Source of the DNA: Jeotgalicoccus marinus DSM 19772 | GTDB lineage: Bacteria > Bacillota > Bacilli > Staphylococcales > Salinicoccaceae | NCBI RefSeq assembly: GCF_000425825.1 | Contig: NZ_AUEE01000005.1 | Coordinates: forward strand, 62,001 to 126,000 | Length of the DNA: 64,000 nucleotides | Reading direction: 5' to 3' | In this document: positions 35,984-44,391 of the stretch, piece after piece | Layout: each line of letters starts with the position of its first letter | Numbering within the stretch: position 1 is the first letter of the stretch | Notes under the pieces: model-generated | Told to the model about the DNA's origin: nothing | Databases searched by the model: none | What the model saw: only the letters and a program-made list of their open reading frames with translations | Made by a program: the position numbers and the translations under genes

Positions 35984-36154
35984 CTATAATTTGTTACCTT
36001 GCATTTTCATTTCAATACCCACTGAGCATTCACTGATACAAAATGCATGAGCACTGGCCTTGCTGCCTTCCTCACGATTTCTTTGTTTAAGCAGGCAGCC
36101 TTTACAATATCTTTTCTCTAAGTAATTAATTTTTTCAAGTGCTTCTGTGTTCAT
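35984..36154 (-). CDS. Small zinc-finger protein, YpeQ-like (56 aa)
   Basis: A 56-residue protein with Cys pairs RYCKGCLLK (C17, C20) and AFCISECSVG (C39, C43), fitting a single zinc site; HAFCI-x-CSVG is characteristic of a small zinc-finger family next to the RNase H-like gene in Bacillales (YpeQ). The function is unknown. The ATG at 36154 has GAGG 7-8 bases ahead; an ATG at 36160 is too close to that site. It lies between cvfC and the RNase H-like gene on the same strand. Confidence 0.78.
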   Translation of the reverse strand: MNTEALEKINYLEKRYCKGCLLKQRNREEGSKASAHAFCISECSVGIEMKMQGNKL

Positions 36155-36204
36155 TGTCATACCTCATTACTAAAATTCGCTAGTGACATACTTCTACTTA
36201 ATAA

Positions 36205-36603
36205 TTATAGACTTTTCTTCTCTTTATATAAACGGTCTTTTGCAATTTGATCTGCTCGACTGTTTTTCTTTCTCGGTGTATACGAAACGATAAACATATC
36301 CATATGTCGTGTCAATCCAATGACCTGATCAAAATAAAATTTAAATACTTTATTTTTGACGAAGTTTTTATCGAACGAATCAACAATAATTTTAGAATCA
36401 GTATAAACGATTAGTGAGGTAATTTTAAGTTTTAAGGCTTCTTCTACTCCAAAGGCCAAACTTGCCCATTCCGCTTGGTGGTTATCCATCTCTCCTAAGA
36501 ATATGGAGGCACTGTGGTCAAGTTTTTCACCCGTAATCACAATGCCACCCGCTGAGAGCTTTGGCGACATACTAGCAGCAGCGTCAATATACATGATTGC
36601 CAT
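36205..36603 (-). CDS. RNase HI-like protein (132 aa)
   Basis: RNase H fold with the full acidic active site visible in order: Asp in MYIDAA, Glu in NHQAEWAS, Asp in VYTDSK, and Asp in SRADQIA. It therefore could cut RNA in RNA-DNA hybrids, though the YpeP-type homologues have uncertain activity. It follows a 5'-3' exonuclease gene by 2 bp, a pairing that suggests primer or hybrid removal. Confidence 0.83.
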   Translation of the reverse strand: MAIMYIDAAASMSPKLSAGGIVITGEKLDHSASIFLGEMDNHQAEWASLAFGVEEALKLKITSLIVYTDSKIIVDSFDKNFVKNKVFKFYFDQVIGLTRHMDMFIVSYTPRKKNSRADQIAKDRLYKEKKSL

Positions 36604-36605
36604 AA

Positions 36606-37481
36606 TTATACTAACTTCAATGAACCTAAGTATTTTTCAGTGATTCTTAGGTCATAGTCCTTGAGTACTTTAATCGTTTGATCTTCATCATAGATATACT
36701 GACTATTGGCTAGAAGCTGATCCATTTTTAAAGGCACATTCTTAATGATTTCAGCAAGATGAAGAGACATATTTAGTGACTCTAAGTCAGCCTGTATTTT
36801 GTCTTGCATTTTTGGTGTGAGTGTATCAAGTGTGTTTAGAAGATTTTCAACTGAGCCATGTGTCTGAATTAATTTTAAAGCTGTCTTCTCTCCGATACCC
36901 TGAACTCCTGAATAGCCGTCGCTCGTATCACCCATCAAGGCTTTCACATCAATAAACTGCCGTGGGTGAATGCCGTACTGTTCTGTAAAAGTCGCCATAT
37001 CGTAGTGATGATACTCTGTATAGCCTTTTTTTGTTAAAAGTATTTTATTGGTGTTGTTAATTAACTGTAGAAGGTCTCTATCTCCACTGACAATAGTTAA
37101 GTCATCTATATGTGTAGAGACCGTCCCTATCACATCATCGGCTTCATATCCGATGACGCCTTCTTGATGAAAGCCGAGGTCGTGCATGACGTTTTTAATC
37201 AGATCGAACTGGGGTTTTAATTCCTCAGGCGGTGCTGGACGGTTTGCTTTATAACCATCGAACCACTCATTACGAACTGATTTTGAGCCCATATCCCAGG
37301 CGATGATCACATTTTTTGCACCGGTAATTTCTAAGAGTTTAAAGGTATGTCTCAACATGCCTTGTACACCGTTTGTTGGTTGGTCTTTACTGTTATACAT
37401 GAATTGATTACGAAAGCTCGTAGCAAAAAAATGTCTAAATAAGAGTGCCATGCCGTCGATGATGATAGTTTGTCCAGTCAT
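36606..37481 (-). CDS. 5'-3' exonuclease, FEN family (291 aa)
   Basis: A stand-alone homologue of the 5'-nuclease domain of DNA polymerase I (YpcP/ExnA). The metal-binding acids are seen in IIIDGMALLFR, the EADDVIGT block, and SGDRDLLQL; the helix-hairpin-helix QGIGEKTALKLI binds DNA. It probably acts on Okazaki flaps or in repair. It lies 4 bp after dynA. Confidence 0.88.
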   Translation of the reverse strand: MTGQTIIIDGMALLFRHFFATSFRNQFMYNSKDQPTNGVQGMLRHTFKLLEITGAKNVIIAWDMGSKSVRNEWFDGYKANRPAPPEELKPQFDLIKNVMHDLGFHQEGVIGYEADDVIGTVSTHIDDLTIVSGDRDLLQLINNTNKILLTKKGYTEYHHYDMATFTEQYGIHPRQFIDVKALMGDTSDGYSGVQGIGEKTALKLIQTHGSVENLLNTLDTLTPKMQDKIQADLESLNMSLHLAEIIKNVPLKMDQLLANSQYIYDEDQTIKVLKDYDLRITEKYLGSLKLV

Positions 37482-37485
37482 TACT

Positions 37486-40400
37486 TCACTCCTTTATTAT
37501 TAAATCAGTAAGATTACTATAAAGTGTTTGATCGACTTTATAATCTTCTTCTGAAATTTCTTTTACAGGTTCTCTTAGCGCTTTATAAACTTGAGCTTTT
37601 TCATCCATAAATTGCAAATCCAGTCGTTCAAGATAGTCTTTTGTTAAGGAAACCATATCACCTTCAAGTGCCTCTATATTAATACTCGCACTTAAGTCCT
37701 TCGCTAAATCGAGTAAGGTATTTCTAAAGCTTGATGTATCCTTACGGTTTTTATAGAGTGCCTTTTCATATGATTGAAGCACAGTTTCGTCAATTTGAAT
37801 TTTGGGTTCATCCGCATATGCGGTGTCTATTGATAATGAACCCGCACTACCAAATTCACCGAGACGTTCATTAAACTGTGTCAATTTTTGATTTGTTAAA
37901 TTATCTGCTTGTCTATAAATCGCATTAAAGACAACGCCAGTTTCCAGTGTTAAATAGCTATCGATATTTTTACTAACCAAGGCAGAATGTTTACTCAGAT
38001 AGTGCTTATCTCTCATCTCAGAAACTGTAATTAAACCTTTTAGATGATCATAAACTTGAAGTTCTAAACGTTTTGGTAGATAAGTTAAGATAATATCAAT
38101 TTCTTGCTTTAATACTTTTATAAATTGCTTGGCGCTCAAGCTTTCTATCTCTGACTTTAGCGCATTTCTACCTTCAATAATTCTTTGGCGCTCTTGTCCA
38201 CTATCTTCAAACTGTTTAATATTACTAGCAACAGTATTGATTAACTGATTTGTCATTTCACTTAATGTTCTTAATTGAACATTCCTTGCTTGTTGATCAG
38301 CGATTTTTCTGATGTCAGTTTTCGCTAGATCGAAGTCGTGATCACCAGATTGGATCGCTTTTTTAGAAGACACAGGATATATAACATGTTTAATCTGTAA
38401 TTTATTTAAGGCATTCGCCATATAGTCGATGACTTTTTCCTTGTCGTCTTCTGACTTCATAAGATCTACCGCGTTAATAATAAAAATCAGCGGGAAATCT
38501 TCCCCTTTTAATGATTGAACATATTTCAAGAAGGTTTCGTCTGAACGTGAAAATACATGATTGTAATAAGAAACATAAATAATCATATCACTTTGACTGA
38601 TGATATCTCTTGTTTCTGATGTATGTCTTTGGTTGATTGAATTGATACCTGGTGAATCAATGAGATTATAATGCTTAGTAATTTCATTAGGAATAGATAC
38701 ATTTGCTTTATGAATGAAGGTGGCATCCTCATCATTACTAATCATTTCTATTAAGGTATCTGTATCAAAATCTTGCTTACTATTTAGAATAGGTTCGTAT
38801 TGATCGTATTTATTTAATAAGCCTCTAAGTAAGGGTTTATAAGTTTCTTGAACTTTATCAATGTTTGCTTTCATCCATTTTTTATAACCCTTTACTGTGT
38901 CATGTGTTTCACCAGATAAGGTTTGTAGTGTTTCAGTGAGATCTGCTTCTGACTTCATCTCCCCTGAACTCGACTTGTTATCGTTGATTTCTGTTATAGT
39001 CGCGGTCGTTGGATTCGGACTTGTTGTTAGACGGGCCTGACCCAGTAAGGCATTAATAAAGGTCGTCTTACCCGCACTAAAACCACCAAACACACTGATA
39101 TTCGCCTTGCCAGTTTCTATTCTATGCACTTTATGATCAATTAAGTGCTTAAAGTTGTTATAGCGAGGTAAATTTTCTAGTTGTTGACTCACTTGTTTAA
39201 AATAATCAACTGAACATGTTTCATTATTATCGACAGTAAAATTATTATGTCTACTTTCTATATCGTCTTGAACTATATCTGTTGAAGTATCAATTTCGAT
39301 TTCTTCTGTTAGATTCAGCTTATCTAATTCGTCATCCATATGAATATATAGATGCTGGTAGTTTTTTGTTGTAAGAGATTCGAGTAATTCAAGCAGTTGT
39401 TTGACTTCGACGTACAAAGATTTTTCATGTTCTAGTGTAGAAGATGCTTTTGTCTCCCCCATATTCTCAATCGTTAGTTGAGAGAGGTGGCTTTTTGCTT
39501 TTGTTGATACTTCTCTTTCTAAAGTAGATTTCAATTTGTCAAAGTAGTTTTTAATATAGCTCTGGTTTAAGGAAATATTTTCATCTTTTCCAAGTAAGTC
39601 GCTATGCCACTCATATTTAAAGGGTGGACCACTTAAGCCGAGTGTTTTATAGAGATTGTTCACATTGGCGTTGATTTCTGTATCGATAACTTTCTGGGTG
39701 ACTTCCTTTATATCATTTACAGATGTATTTAACATCTCTTCTTCTTTTTTCTTTTTACCAAATAGTCCTGTAGGTTTCTTCTCACCTGCTTGTATCTTTA
39801 AATATTCTATGATGGTATCCTTAACTTGATGGGGAAAAATATAAGCGTCTTTCACTAGCTTTCTTACATTATCCTTAACATGGTCTTCTAATACTGCTTG
39901 GTCGGATCTTAAATCGTCCAAATGTGCTTCGTTAATTTCTTGTTCCAAGTAATGGATTCGTTCTTTAGCACGTTCAAGGTTTAGTGGACGATCCGTATTC
40001 AAATTATGTTCAACCGCGTCTATCTTGTCTTCTAAGTATTCAATCTGTTTCTGTTCGATATTATGCATAATTCTCTGGTCGTATCGTTCGGCCATTTCCT
40101 TACGACTTTCTATTTCTTTAATATAAGTTTTTAAGTTGTCAACCTGGTTATAAGGTGTGTCGTATATAGATGTAGTAAAAATGTGTTCAGGATGAATGTC
40201 CCAATTATCTAGTGTACTTTTTACACGACTTAGAAATGTATCTAAAGTCAGTTCATGGTCATCATGCTTATCAATCTGATTGATGATGAGACATAGTGGA
40301 ATGTTCAATTCCTGTATCTCTCTCAGGAGTTTTAAATTATGTTCACTTTCCACATGATTATATTCCACAGTAAAGAAGATGACATCGCTGTTAAGTAAAA

Positions 40401-40872
40401 AACGATTGGCAGATTCTTCGTGGCTACTTGTGTTAGAATCTACACCTGGTGTATCTTGAAACACTGTATTTATGTTGAAATCATCATGTTGAACGTCCAT
40501 TGTAATTGCTTGGATATCTAGATCTAGAGTGTTGAGAATTTTTAACTCATCATAATCATTTACTGTTGCATATTGATATTGATTAATAAAAGCCTCAATC
40601 TTATTATCTTCACTGATTTGAACACTGACTGTGTTACTTGTCGTTGGTACCGGTGATGATGGTAAAATATCCATACCAATTAAATGATTGATTAAGCTTG
40701 ATTTCCCCGCAGAGTAATGGCCAATAAAAGAGAATACTAGTTGTTCGTTGTATGTCTTTTGTATGGCATGATCAATTTGAGATACAAGTACATCATTATC
40801 TGATTTTAGTATTTCTTTTTTTAACTTATATAAACGATTTAGTGTTTCTTTTTCTTCCCCTTGTGCTGACAA
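37486..40872 (-). CDS. dynA: Tandem dynamin-like GTPase DynA (1128 aa)
   Basis: Two fused dynamin modules in one chain, as in Bacillus DynA (YpbR), a protein that tethers and protects membranes. P-loops are GHYSAGKSS (51-59) and GGFSAGKTT (about 595-603); G3 motifs are DTPGVDSN and DSPGINSI; G4 motifs are NQID and NAVD. Between and after them are long helical stalk regions. The start is a TTG at 40872, with GGGGAGTG inside the end of the preceding gene. Length is close to B. subtilis DynA. Confidence 0.9.
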   Translation of the reverse strand: MSAQGEEKETLNRLYKLKKEILKSDNDVLVSQIDHAIQKTYNEQLVFSFIGHYSAGKSSLINHLIGMDILPSSPVPTTSNTVSVQISEDNKIEAFINQYQYATVNDYDELKILNTLDLDIQAITMDVQHDDFNINTVFQDTPGVDSNTSSHEESANRFLLNSDVIFFTVEYNHVESEHNLKLLREIQELNIPLCLIINQIDKHDDHELTLDTFLSRVKSTLDNWDIHPEHIFTTSIYDTPYNQVDNLKTYIKEIESRKEMAERYDQRIMHNIEQKQIEYLEDKIDAVEHNLNTDRPLNLERAKERIHYLEQEINEAHLDDLRSDQAVLEDHVKDNVRKLVKDAYIFPHQVKDTIIEYLKIQAGEKKPTGLFGKKKKEEEMLNTSVNDIKEVTQKVIDTEINANVNNLYKTLGLSGPPFKYEWHSDLLGKDENISLNQSYIKNYFDKLKSTLEREVSTKAKSHLSQLTIENMGETKASSTLEHEKSLYVEVKQLLELLESLTTKNYQHLYIHMDDELDKLNLTEEIEIDTSTDIVQDDIESRHNNFTVDNNETCSVDYFKQVSQQLENLPRYNNFKHLIDHKVHRIETGKANISVFGGFSAGKTTFINALLGQARLTTSPNPTTATITEINDNKSSSGEMKSEADLTETLQTLSGETHDTVKGYKKWMKANIDKVQETYKPLLRGLLNKYDQYEPILNSKQDFDTDTLIEMISNDEDATFIHKANVSIPNEITKHYNLIDSPGINSINQRHTSETRDIISQSDMIIYVSYYNHVFSRSDETFLKYVQSLKGEDFPLIFIINAVDLMKSEDDKEKVIDYMANALNKLQIKHVIYPVSSKKAIQSGDHDFDLAKTDIRKIADQQARNVQLRTLSEMTNQLINTVASNIKQFEDSGQERQRIIEGRNALKSEIESLSAKQFIKVLKQEIDIILTYLPKRLELQVYDHLKGLITVSEMRDKHYLSKHSALVSKNIDSYLTLETGVVFNAIYRQADNLTNQKLTQFNERLGEFGSAGSLSIDTAYADEPKIQIDETVLQSYEKALYKNRKDTSSFRNTLLDLAKDLSASINIEALEGDMVSLTKDYLERLDLQFMDEKAQVYKALREPVKEISEEDYKVDQTLYSNLTDLIIKE

Positions 40873-40875
40873 CGA

Positions 40876-41997
40876 TTACTTCACTCCCCAGTATTGGTAA
40901 AAGGTTGTTTCAATATAGCCATTAAATAATTTTCTGCGTTTTGTCGCTTTCTTCCCTACGATTTGTTCAAATTCTTTATTTGAAGTCATTAGATATACAT
41001 TTAGGCTTGGGAAATTAGTCATTAGTTCCCCTATTTTGGCGTACATTTGTTCAACGGCTTTCGCCTCACCAATGCGTTCACCGTAAGGTGGATTGGTAAT
41101 TATTTGTGCATGCTCATCAACATGATCTAAATCATGTATGTCTAATACGCCAAAATGAATATCATCATCTAGGCCGACTTCTTCTGCATTTTTCTTAGCA
41201 ATCTTAATCATATCGCTGTCGATATCAGTCGCATATATTTTAACTTCCTTATCGTAATCCGCTTGTTCTTCACATTCAGTGCGTAACTGTGTCCATAAGT
41301 CTTCAGGGATAATATCCCATGATTCACTATCAAAACTGCGGTTAGAACCTGGTGCAATATTTCTTGCCATCATCGCTGCTTCAAGCGCAATCGTTCCTGA
41401 GCCTGTAAATGGATCGTAGAGTGTATTTGTACCATCGTAGTTTGCAAGTTTTAACATGCTTGCAGCGAGTGTTTCCTTGATTGGTGCTTCCCCTTGCCCG
41501 ACACGATAACCACGTTTATGTAGTGCATCACCACTAGTATCAACAGTAAGAATCGCGCGGTCTTTTAGTATATTAATATCGATTTTATATCTTGGTCCGT
41601 CTTCTGGTAGTTTCCCCGTCATTTTAAAGGCATCCTTTAAGTGTTCAACAATTGCCTTCTTCGTGATTCTCTGCACGTCAGGTACACTATATAAAGTCGA
41701 CTTATGTGAACGTCCTGTTACTGGGAACATTGCATTAGGCCCGAGCACATCGGATAGTGGCAAAGCTTTAACCTTCTCGAATAGTTCGTCAAAGGTCTTG
41801 ACCTCGAAGTCTCCAAGGATAATTCTAATACGGTCAACAGTACGTAACTTTAAGTTGGTTTCTACAATGGTCTTCTCATCCCCATTAAAATAAACACGTC
41901 CATTTTCTAATTCTGTTGAAAGCCCTAAAGATTTAATTTCTTCTGAAACCACTTTTTCAAGTCCCATCGGTGTATTAACAATAAATTTAAAGTTCAT
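40876..41997 (-). CDS. THUMP-domain 23S rRNA guanine-N2 methyltransferase, YpsC/RlmL-like (373 aa)
   Basis: An N-terminal THUMP RNA-binding region (about 45-155) is joined to a class I SAM methyltransferase domain. SAM site YDPFTGSGTIALEAAMMA and the catalytic N-P-P-Y motif in ITNPPYGER identify base N-methylation. It corresponds to the N-terminal half of E. coli RlmL. Its place next to rnpB and gpsB matches ypsC in Bacillus. Confidence 0.9.
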   Translation of the reverse strand: MNFKFIVNTPMGLEKVVSEEIKSLGLSTELENGRVYFNGDEKTIVETNLKLRTVDRIRIILGDFEVKTFDELFEKVKALPLSDVLGPNAMFPVTGRSHKSTLYSVPDVQRITKKAIVEHLKDAFKMTGKLPEDGPRYKIDINILKDRAILTVDTSGDALHKRGYRVGQGEAPIKETLAASMLKLANYDGTNTLYDPFTGSGTIALEAAMMARNIAPGSNRSFDSESWDIIPEDLWTQLRTECEEQADYDKEVKIYATDIDSDMIKIAKKNAEEVGLDDDIHFGVLDIHDLDHVDEHAQIITNPPYGERIGEAKAVEQMYAKIGELMTNFPSLNVYLMTSNKEFEQIVGKKATKRRKLFNGYIETTFYQYWGVK

Positions 41998-42050
41998 ATA
42001 AGAAGCTCCTAAAGTTTGATTTGTCTATATTATAGTATGAAAATAGGCAT

Positions 42051-42076
42051 AAAAAAAGCTCTCCTGTTCGGAGAGC
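42051..42076 (-). terminator. Terminator of rnpB
   Basis: A perfect 7-bp stem GCTCTCC / GGAGAGC with a 5-nt loop and seven T on the minus strand. Confidence 0.85.
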
Positions 42077-42079
42077 GTC

Positions 42080-42490
42080 TAGTCCGGTTTCTCTATAAGC
42101 CATGTTCTGTACCGCTGTGCTAATAGCGTGCACTAGTATACACTCGCACATTGGTGATAATCATCTGTCTATATTATTTAAAAATAATATCTCTCCGTCA
42201 GTTGAATTCCTGTTGGAAAGTGCTCCTACCTAATTTGGATTGCTCACTCGAGGGGTTTACCGCGTTCCACCTTCAGCATTTCTTTTGAAGTTCGTCACTG
42301 TGGCACTTTTAAAGCTACTCTATTCATATGATAAAATCACTTAGAATATTTCACAGCCGTCAAGATATAAATATCATTGCCCAGACTTATTGTTTCGTCT
42401 GGCACGAACACTACGATCATCTCAGATCGTGTGAGCATGGACTTTCCTCTATACATCAAAATGCATAGCGATTATCCGAGTTACCGTTCA
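42080..42490 (-). ncRNA. rnpB: RNase P RNA, Bacillus type B
   Basis: Catalytic RNA that matures tRNA 5' ends. On the minus strand the conserved pieces appear in order: GGATAATCGCT, GAGGAAAGTCCATGCTCAC, GTGCCACAGTGACG, GTGGAACGCGGTAAACCCC, TGAATTCAACTGACGGAG-like segment, and the 3' ACAGAACATGGCTTATAGA that pairs with the start. The order and loops fit the type B RNA. The exact ends are estimated to within about 10 bases. It sits between gpsB and the ypsC-like gene, as in Bacillus. Confidence 0.96.
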
Positions 42491-42502
42491 TTTACTTGCT
42501 GT

Positions 42503-42826
42503 TTACTTTTCTGATTTACCAAATACCTGTTTTTCAAGACTAGATAAACGTTTTAAAATATCGATTTGTTGACTCTGCCCACCAGAACCTTGAGTTCTAG
42601 AATTGGTTGCTACCCTCACACGAAGATCTTCAACCTCTTTTTTTAGACGAGCGTTTTCTTCTTCTAATTTCTTAATGTTGTTATTCATGTCTGCCATTTT
42701 TTGATAGTCGCTGATGACATCATCAAGAAAACTATCTACTTCGATCGGTTTAAAACCTCTCACCGATTTTTCGAATTCCTTTTCGAATATATCTTTAGCA
42801 GACAGCTTTAGCGTATAATCACTCAT
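42503..42826 (-). CDS. gpsB: Cell division regulator GpsB (107 aa)
   Basis: A DivIVA-related adaptor. The N-terminal membrane/PBP-binding domain (1-65) begins with [32 protein letters not shown], and a coiled coil continues to about 70. A Gln/Ser/Gly linker leads to the C-terminal trimerisation helix. It binds penicillin-binding proteins; pbp2 is encoded 1.6 kb away. It lies 12 bp after ypsA. Confidence 0.94.
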   Translation of the reverse strand: MSDYTLKLSAKDIFEKEFEKSVRGFKPIEVDSFLDDVISDYQKMADMNNNIKKLEEENARLKKEVEDLRVRVATNSRTQGSGGQSQQIDILKRLSSLEKQVFGKSEK

Positions 42827-42838
42827 CTCTTACACCTC

Positions 42839-43378
42839 TCAACTATCATATCTATCGTTGACGAAATAATTAATATCGTCAAATTGTATTCTTTCAATAT
42901 TATACTGATTCTTCTCATTTAATTCAAGCATAAGACTAAATATATATTTTAAGTTTGTCTCTGTTTCACTATCATAGACAATATAACCATAGTCTGTATG
43001 TTCAGTAATAAAGGCATTAATGGCTCTAAACATTGATGGGTCCTTATAGGGCCGGTCAAAGATGAATTTATGGAAATCAGCGTGTGCTAAAATATTATTG
43101 AGTTCGATCTTATGGCTTTCAGAATAGCGGTCATCAAATTCATGAAATGGCTTTAAGACGCCGAGCTTAATATCATAGTCTTTTTTTAAGTCTATAATTT
43201 CATTGGCTGCGTACATTTCTATACCTGTGTATCCTTGAATAATAAACCATTCAGCACCTTCCTCAATTAAGCGAATAATTGAGGACCTAAGAAAGTCTCT
43301 TAATACTTTTACTTCAGGTTGACTATCCTTAAAGATACCGAGTTCATAATGCCGGTAGCCTGTAATGAAAACTCTCAT
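42839..43378 (-). CDS. ypsA: YpsA-like SLOG-family protein (179 aa)
   Basis: A Rossmann-like protein of the YpsA/DUF1273 family (SLOG superfamily), beginning RVFITGYRHYELG, the nucleotide-binding loop of the group. In B. subtilis and S. aureus it influences cell division in connection with GpsB, which follows it here. Length is normal. Its start overlaps the yppE stop by 4 bp. Confidence 0.87.
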   Translation of the reverse strand: MRVFITGYRHYELGIFKDSQPEVKVLRDFLRSSIIRLIEEGAEWFIIQGYTGIEMYAANEIIDLKKDYDIKLGVLKPFHEFDDRYSESHKIELNNILAHADFHKFIFDRPYKDPSMFRAINAFITEHTDYGYIVYDSETETNLKYIFSLMLELNEKNQYNIERIQFDDINYFVNDRYDS

Positions 43379-43701
43379 ATTAAACCTTCTTTATGGGCAT
43401 GGTTAATCCACATATTTATATATTTGTATTTTTCATGATACAGCTTTAAACTAAAACGTGAAATATGACAACTCATTAAGAGTTCCATAAGCTCTTCAAA
43501 CATTGTATTTTTAACCTTTTCAGTTAAACGCTGATCAGTGTTGAAGTTTTCGATGTTATAAGCAAGCTTTTTATTTTTATCGAGAAAAGGTTTGATGTCT
43601 TGGTCGAAATCGAAGACTTCTCCTTCCCTGCTGAGTGCATAACGTCGATTGAGTTCATATAAAAGATGACGATAGTCTTCGAATGTATACTCACTTGACA
43701 A
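43375..43701 (-). CDS. yppE: YppE family protein, DUF1798 (108 aa)
   Basis: A small, helical, soluble protein; YEFDQDIKPFLD-like and LMSCHISRFSLKLYHEKYKYINMW segments match DUF1798. The function is unknown. The start appears to be a TTG at 43701; a GGTGGTG about 10 bases upstream is the likely ribosome site. The start codon overlaps the -35 region of the divergent recU promoter. Confidence 0.75.
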   Translation of the reverse strand: MSSEYTFEDYRHLLYELNRRYALSREGEVFDFDQDIKPFLDKNKKLAYNIENFNTDQRLTEKVKNTMFEELMELLMSCHISRFSLKLYHEKYKYINMWINHAHKEGLI

Positions 43702-43722
43702 TCCTTTTTCACCACCTATAAT
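43695..43722 (+). promoter_or_regulatory. Promoter of recU-pbp2
   Basis: Full-consensus hexamers TTGACA (43695-43700) and TATAAT (43717-43722) with a 16-bp spacer. Predicted start is near 43729, leaving a leader of about 65 nt before recU. It overlaps the first codon of divergent yppE. Confidence 0.75.
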
Positions 43723-43795
43723 AATGAAATGTTAATCAAATTCTAATAAATATATTATAATTAGTATATATAATAATAGTTTGGAGTGCGAATAA

Positions 43796-44386
43796 ATGAA
43801 ATATCCTCAGGGCATTAAAGCACGTCAAAAACCAAAATCAAATGACAAAGTGTCTTATGGCCAACGCGGGATGACCTTAGAGAAGGATATTGATAAGACG
43901 AATCAGTATTATTTGGATACGAAAAAAGCGGTTATTCATAAGAAGCCAACACCGGTCCAAATCGTTAATGTTGATTATCCTTCTAGAAACAAAGCAAAGA
44001 TTACTGAAGCGTATTTCAAGGTTCCGTCAACTAGTGACTATAACGGCATATATAAAGGGAAATACATCGACTTTGAAGCGAAGGAAACTCGTAATAAAAC
44101 ACGCTTTCCTTTCATTAATATACACGCCCATCAAGTCGAACATATGAGAGCGTGTCATAATACCGGTGGCATTGTCTTTTTAATTATTAAGTTTACAGTC
44201 TATGATGAAGTATTTCTTTATCCTTTTGAACATTTTGTCAAACATTGGGACAACTTTATGGCTGATGGACGTAAATCAATACCTTATGAAGATATTAAAA
44301 ATGAGAGTATTTTACTACCAATAAAATACAATCCGCGTTATGATTATTTAGCTGCACTTGAAGAATTTTATAGTGAAATGGAGTAA
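43796..44386 (+). CDS. recU: Holliday junction resolvase RecU (196 aa)
   Basis: A structure-specific endonuclease for recombination and chromosome segregation. The N-terminal basic arm (GIKARQKP) is followed by the nuclease core: MTLEKDIDKTNQYY, DYNGIYKGKYIDFEAKETRN (PD-(D/E)xK-type active site) and FPFINIHAHQVEHM. TTTGGAGTG lies 8 bases before the ATG. It is paired with pbp2 five bp downstream, as in other Firmicutes. Confidence 0.95.
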   Translation: MKYPQGIKARQKPKSNDKVSYGQRGMTLEKDIDKTNQYYLDTKKAVIHKKPTPVQIVNVDYPSRNKAKITEAYFKVPSTSDYNGIYKGKYIDFEAKETRNKTRFPFINIHAHQVEHMRACHNTGGIVFLIIKFTVYDEVFLYPFEHFVKHWDNFMADGRKSIPYEDIKNESILLPIKYNPRYDYLAALEEFYSEME

Positions 44387-44391
44387 TATAT

